Assembly (NCBI GenBank): GCA_023396345.1
Contig: JAEWWO010000365.1
Coordinates: 1 to 7,972 of the forward strand
Source: Bacteroidota bacterium
GTDB lineage: Bacteria > Bacteroidota > Bacteroidia > Chitinophagales > Chitinophagaceae
Direction: 5' to 3'
DNA length: 7,972 bases
In this document: positions 6,418 to 7,972 of the stretch, in pieces
Layout: the number at the start of each line of letters is the position of its first letter
Numbering within the stretch: the stretch's first letter is position 1
The notes under the pieces: generated by a model
The model's database searches: none
Seen by the model: only the letters and a program-made list of their open reading frames with translations
Told to the model about the DNA's origin: nothing
Made by a program: the position numbers and the translations under genes

Positions 6418-7464
6418 TTATTCTGAAGGAATTTCCAATACTTCATTTCTGCTTACAGGTTTTCCAAAATTTGGCGTACCGTCTTTATTCCACGTAAATT
6501 TTTGCGCTCGTGGTTTGCGCCTTGTACCACATCCTTCGCCGGGATTATCATTAGCGTGATATAAAATCCAATCTTCTTTCCCATCAGGAGATTTAAAGAA
6601 GGAATTATGTCCTGCTGCGTACACCCCATTTTCAGGAGCCGCTTTAAACACAGGCTCCGGCGATTTTTTCCAGCTTGCAGGATTCATCAAATCTGAAGAA
6701 GCACTAGCTGTGAGGATACCTAAGGTATAGTTATCTGTCCAACAACCATTTGCCGAATAAATAATAAAAATTTTATCCTTGTGTTTCAAATACTGTGGTC
6801 CTTCGTTCACATATACATATTCAGGATTTTGTCCGGGCAAATGTCCGTGCCTTTCCCACGCCTGATCGGGGCTTGATATTTTCACTCTGTTTCCCAGAAC
6901 GGTCCATGGATTGCTCATTTTAGCAATGTATATATTTTGCATTCCGTTTACATCTCCTTCCCAACCTGACCATATCATGTATAATTGTCCTTTTTCTTCA
7001 AACACATCTGCATCAATTGCCCATTTATCTGTTGCATCTCCAACTTTCCCTTTGAATATCCACTCACCTTGTGTAGGGTCTGCATTGCTGTTTTCTATTA
7101 CATACATTCTGTGATTGTGATTGTTGCCATCATCAGCAGCAAAGTATACATACCATTTGCCTCTGATAAATTGAATTTGTGGTGCCCATAGTTCTTTTGA
7201 ATACATAGTACCCTGAGGCGGAGTCCACACAACTTTTTTTTCTGCAGTCCTTAAATCAGCAATATTTTTTGTTTTCCAGATTGTAATATTATTCTGCGTG
7301 GTATGTGTATAATAGTAATAACCATCTTTATAATAACTGTATGGATCGGCACCTTGCTCTAACAAAGGATTGGTAAAGGTTCTGGAAGACTGCGTATTTC
7401 TATAAGAATCACAGCTCATTAAAGTTGAAATCAACAGAGAGATAAATAAAAATTGCTTAATCAT
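6418..7464 (-). CDS. GH43-like glycoside hydrolase, lipoprotein
   Basis: Predicted exported five-bladed beta-propeller hydrolase of 348 residues. A lipoprotein signal peptide ends in TLMSC (C18). The family's three acidic residues can be placed: general base D40 in EQGADPYSYYKDGYYYY, the pKa-tuning Asp in WAIDADVF (D151), and general acid E221 in VNEGPQYL. The conserved AGHNSFF (284-290) is near the C-terminal part. GH43 and relatives are inverting enzymes acting mainly on alpha-L-arabinofuranosides, beta-xylosides and some galactofuranosides; this one resembles proteins annotated as alpha-N-arabinofuranosidase, but the subfamily is not assigned here. It is a single catalytic domain without an obvious carbohydrate-binding module. 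Its ATG overlaps the 3' end of the upstream GH43-like gene by 8 bases, pointing to translational coupling. The GH172 gene follows after 64 bases. Confidence 0.9.
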   Translation of the reverse strand: MIKQFLFISLLISTLMSCDSYRNTQSSRTFTNPLLEQGADPYSYYKDGYYYYTHTTQNNITIWKTKNIADLRTAEKKVVWTPPQGTMYSKELWAPQIQFIRGKWYVYFAADDGNNHNHRMYVIENSNADPTQGEWIFKGKVGDATDKWAIDADVFEEKGQLYMIWSGWEGDVNGMQNIYIAKMSNPWTVLGNRVKISSPDQAWERHGHLPGQNPEYVYVNEGPQYLKHKDKIFIIYSANGCWTDNYTLGILTASASSDLMNPASWKKSPEPVFKAAPENGVYAAGHNSFFKSPDGKEDWILYHANDNPGEGCGTRRKPRAQKFTWNKDGTPNFGKPVSRNEVLEIPSE

Positions 7465-7972
7465 ATGAATTACTTTTTATAAATTTAAAAGTTTGAGTAA
7501 AAACACCAATACGCTCGGGCAGTTGATTGATATCTAATTCTATAACTGCTGTTCTTCTGGGTGAAACTTCGGTATCTGAAAAATGCGTATGAAATACATA
7601 TTGATATTTCCCCTTTTTATCAATAAAGACTTCTCCATGTCCGGTACCATGCACTTTAATATTCTGTGTAGACAAAAAAGGATTCTGCGTATATTTTCTC
7701 CAAGGCCCAATCGGATTGTCTGCCACTGCCAATCCTACTGCATAGTCCGGATTTCTAAAATCATTAGCAGAATAAACCATGTAGTATTTTCGATCTTTTT
7801 TGAAAACGCTTGGACCTTCTGCTACCGGCCATTCCACATTCTTTGTATTTTCCCATACATCTGCAGCAGCTATACATTCTTTTAGTGTAGAAGGAATAAT
7901 TTGTGTAAGCTCTTTGTTCATCTGTGCTACAAAAATCCTGTTACCTTGCTGCAATCTCACATGGTACAAATA
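7457..7972 (-). CDS. GH43-like glycoside hydrolase, C-terminal part (5' end outside window)
   Basis: The frame is open through the right edge and begins mid-domain with YLYHVRLQQGNRIFVAQM, so the TTG at 7967-7969 is internal and not a start. About 171 residues are visible. WPVAEGPSVFKKDRKYYMVYS carries the likely general-acid Glu of the GH43 clan, and HGTGHGEVF matches the conserved His-containing blade region. A typical GH43 domain is about 300 residues, so the half with the catalytic base and any signal peptide is missing. The residues differ clearly from the neighbouring GH43-like lipoprotein, so the two are divergent family members and probably cut different linkages. The stop (7457-7459) lies inside the next gene's start region, an 8-base overlap. 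Clan-level assignment is good; activity is unknown. Confidence 0.85.
   Translation of the reverse strand, partial: YLYHVRLQQGNRIFVAQMNKELTQIIPSTLKECIAAADVWENTKNVEWPVAEGPSVFKKDRKYYMVYSANDFRNPDYAVGLAVADNPIGPWRKYTQNPFLSTQNIKVHGTGHGEVFIDKKGKYQYVFHTHFSDTEVSPRRTAVIELDINQLPERIGVFTQTFKFIKSNSYD

Noticed and set aside
7583..7885. 100-codon plus-strand open frame opposite the GH43-like fragment
   Set aside because: It is antisense to clear GH43 motifs, with low-complexity hydrophobic translation; a shadow frame.
7967..7969. TTG as the start of the right-edge GH43-like gene
   Set aside because: The codon before it is in frame and the sequence is mid-blade of the propeller, so the gene simply runs off the window.
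6418..7972. Recent tandem duplication of the two GH43-like genes
   Set aside because: The two proteins share only fold-level motifs (EGP, GH-x-x-F) with widely different intervening sequence, so any duplication is ancient.

Overview
The window looks like chromosome of a Bacteroidota bacterium, probably from the Chitinophagaceae/Sphingobacteriia side. The evidence is AT-rich DNA, genes starting after A/T-rich leaders with no Shine-Dalgarno sequence, lipoprotein signal peptides, a SerRS with the 'LNGSSLALPR' form of motif 3, and a glycosyltransferase of the 'TNDLTYDQRM' type common in this phylum. The genus call is an impression, not a measurement. There are eight protein genes, two of them cut by the window edges. 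No RNA genes, insertion sequences or CRISPR arrays were seen. No gene-free stretch exceeds about 70 bases.

Plus-strand block (1-2821): the 3' part of serS (seryl-tRNA synthetase), then after 11 bases a Gfo/Idh/MocA-type NAD(P)-dependent sugar oxidoreductase, then after 68 bases an FtsE-like ABC ATPase with every nucleotide-binding motif intact. These are housekeeping or envelope functions. The FtsE gene has no FtsX partner in view.

Minus-strand block (7972-2827, read right to left): the 3' part of a GH43-like gene, a second GH43-like lipoprotein whose start overlaps it by 8 bases, a Tat-type exported DUF2961/GH172 protein, a lipoprotein aldose 1-epimerase, and a GT4-type glycosyltransferase with an apparent TTG start. 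Gaps are 64, 55 and 37 bases, so one transcript is plausible, with its promoter to the right of the window. The block ends only 5 bases from the convergent FtsE gene.

The first four minus-strand genes make a coherent exported sugar-releasing set. Two GH43-like beta-propellers and a GH172 enzyme suggest attack on furanoside linkages (arabinofuranose, galactofuranose or fructofuranose). The mutarotase would equilibrate the anomers of the released aldose in the periplasm. No SusC/SusD pair, sugar transporter or regulator is visible, so this is at most part of a polysaccharide-utilisation locus. The substrate is inferred from family knowledge only. The GH172-centred cluster is the most interesting content; I did not find a clearly unprecedented system.
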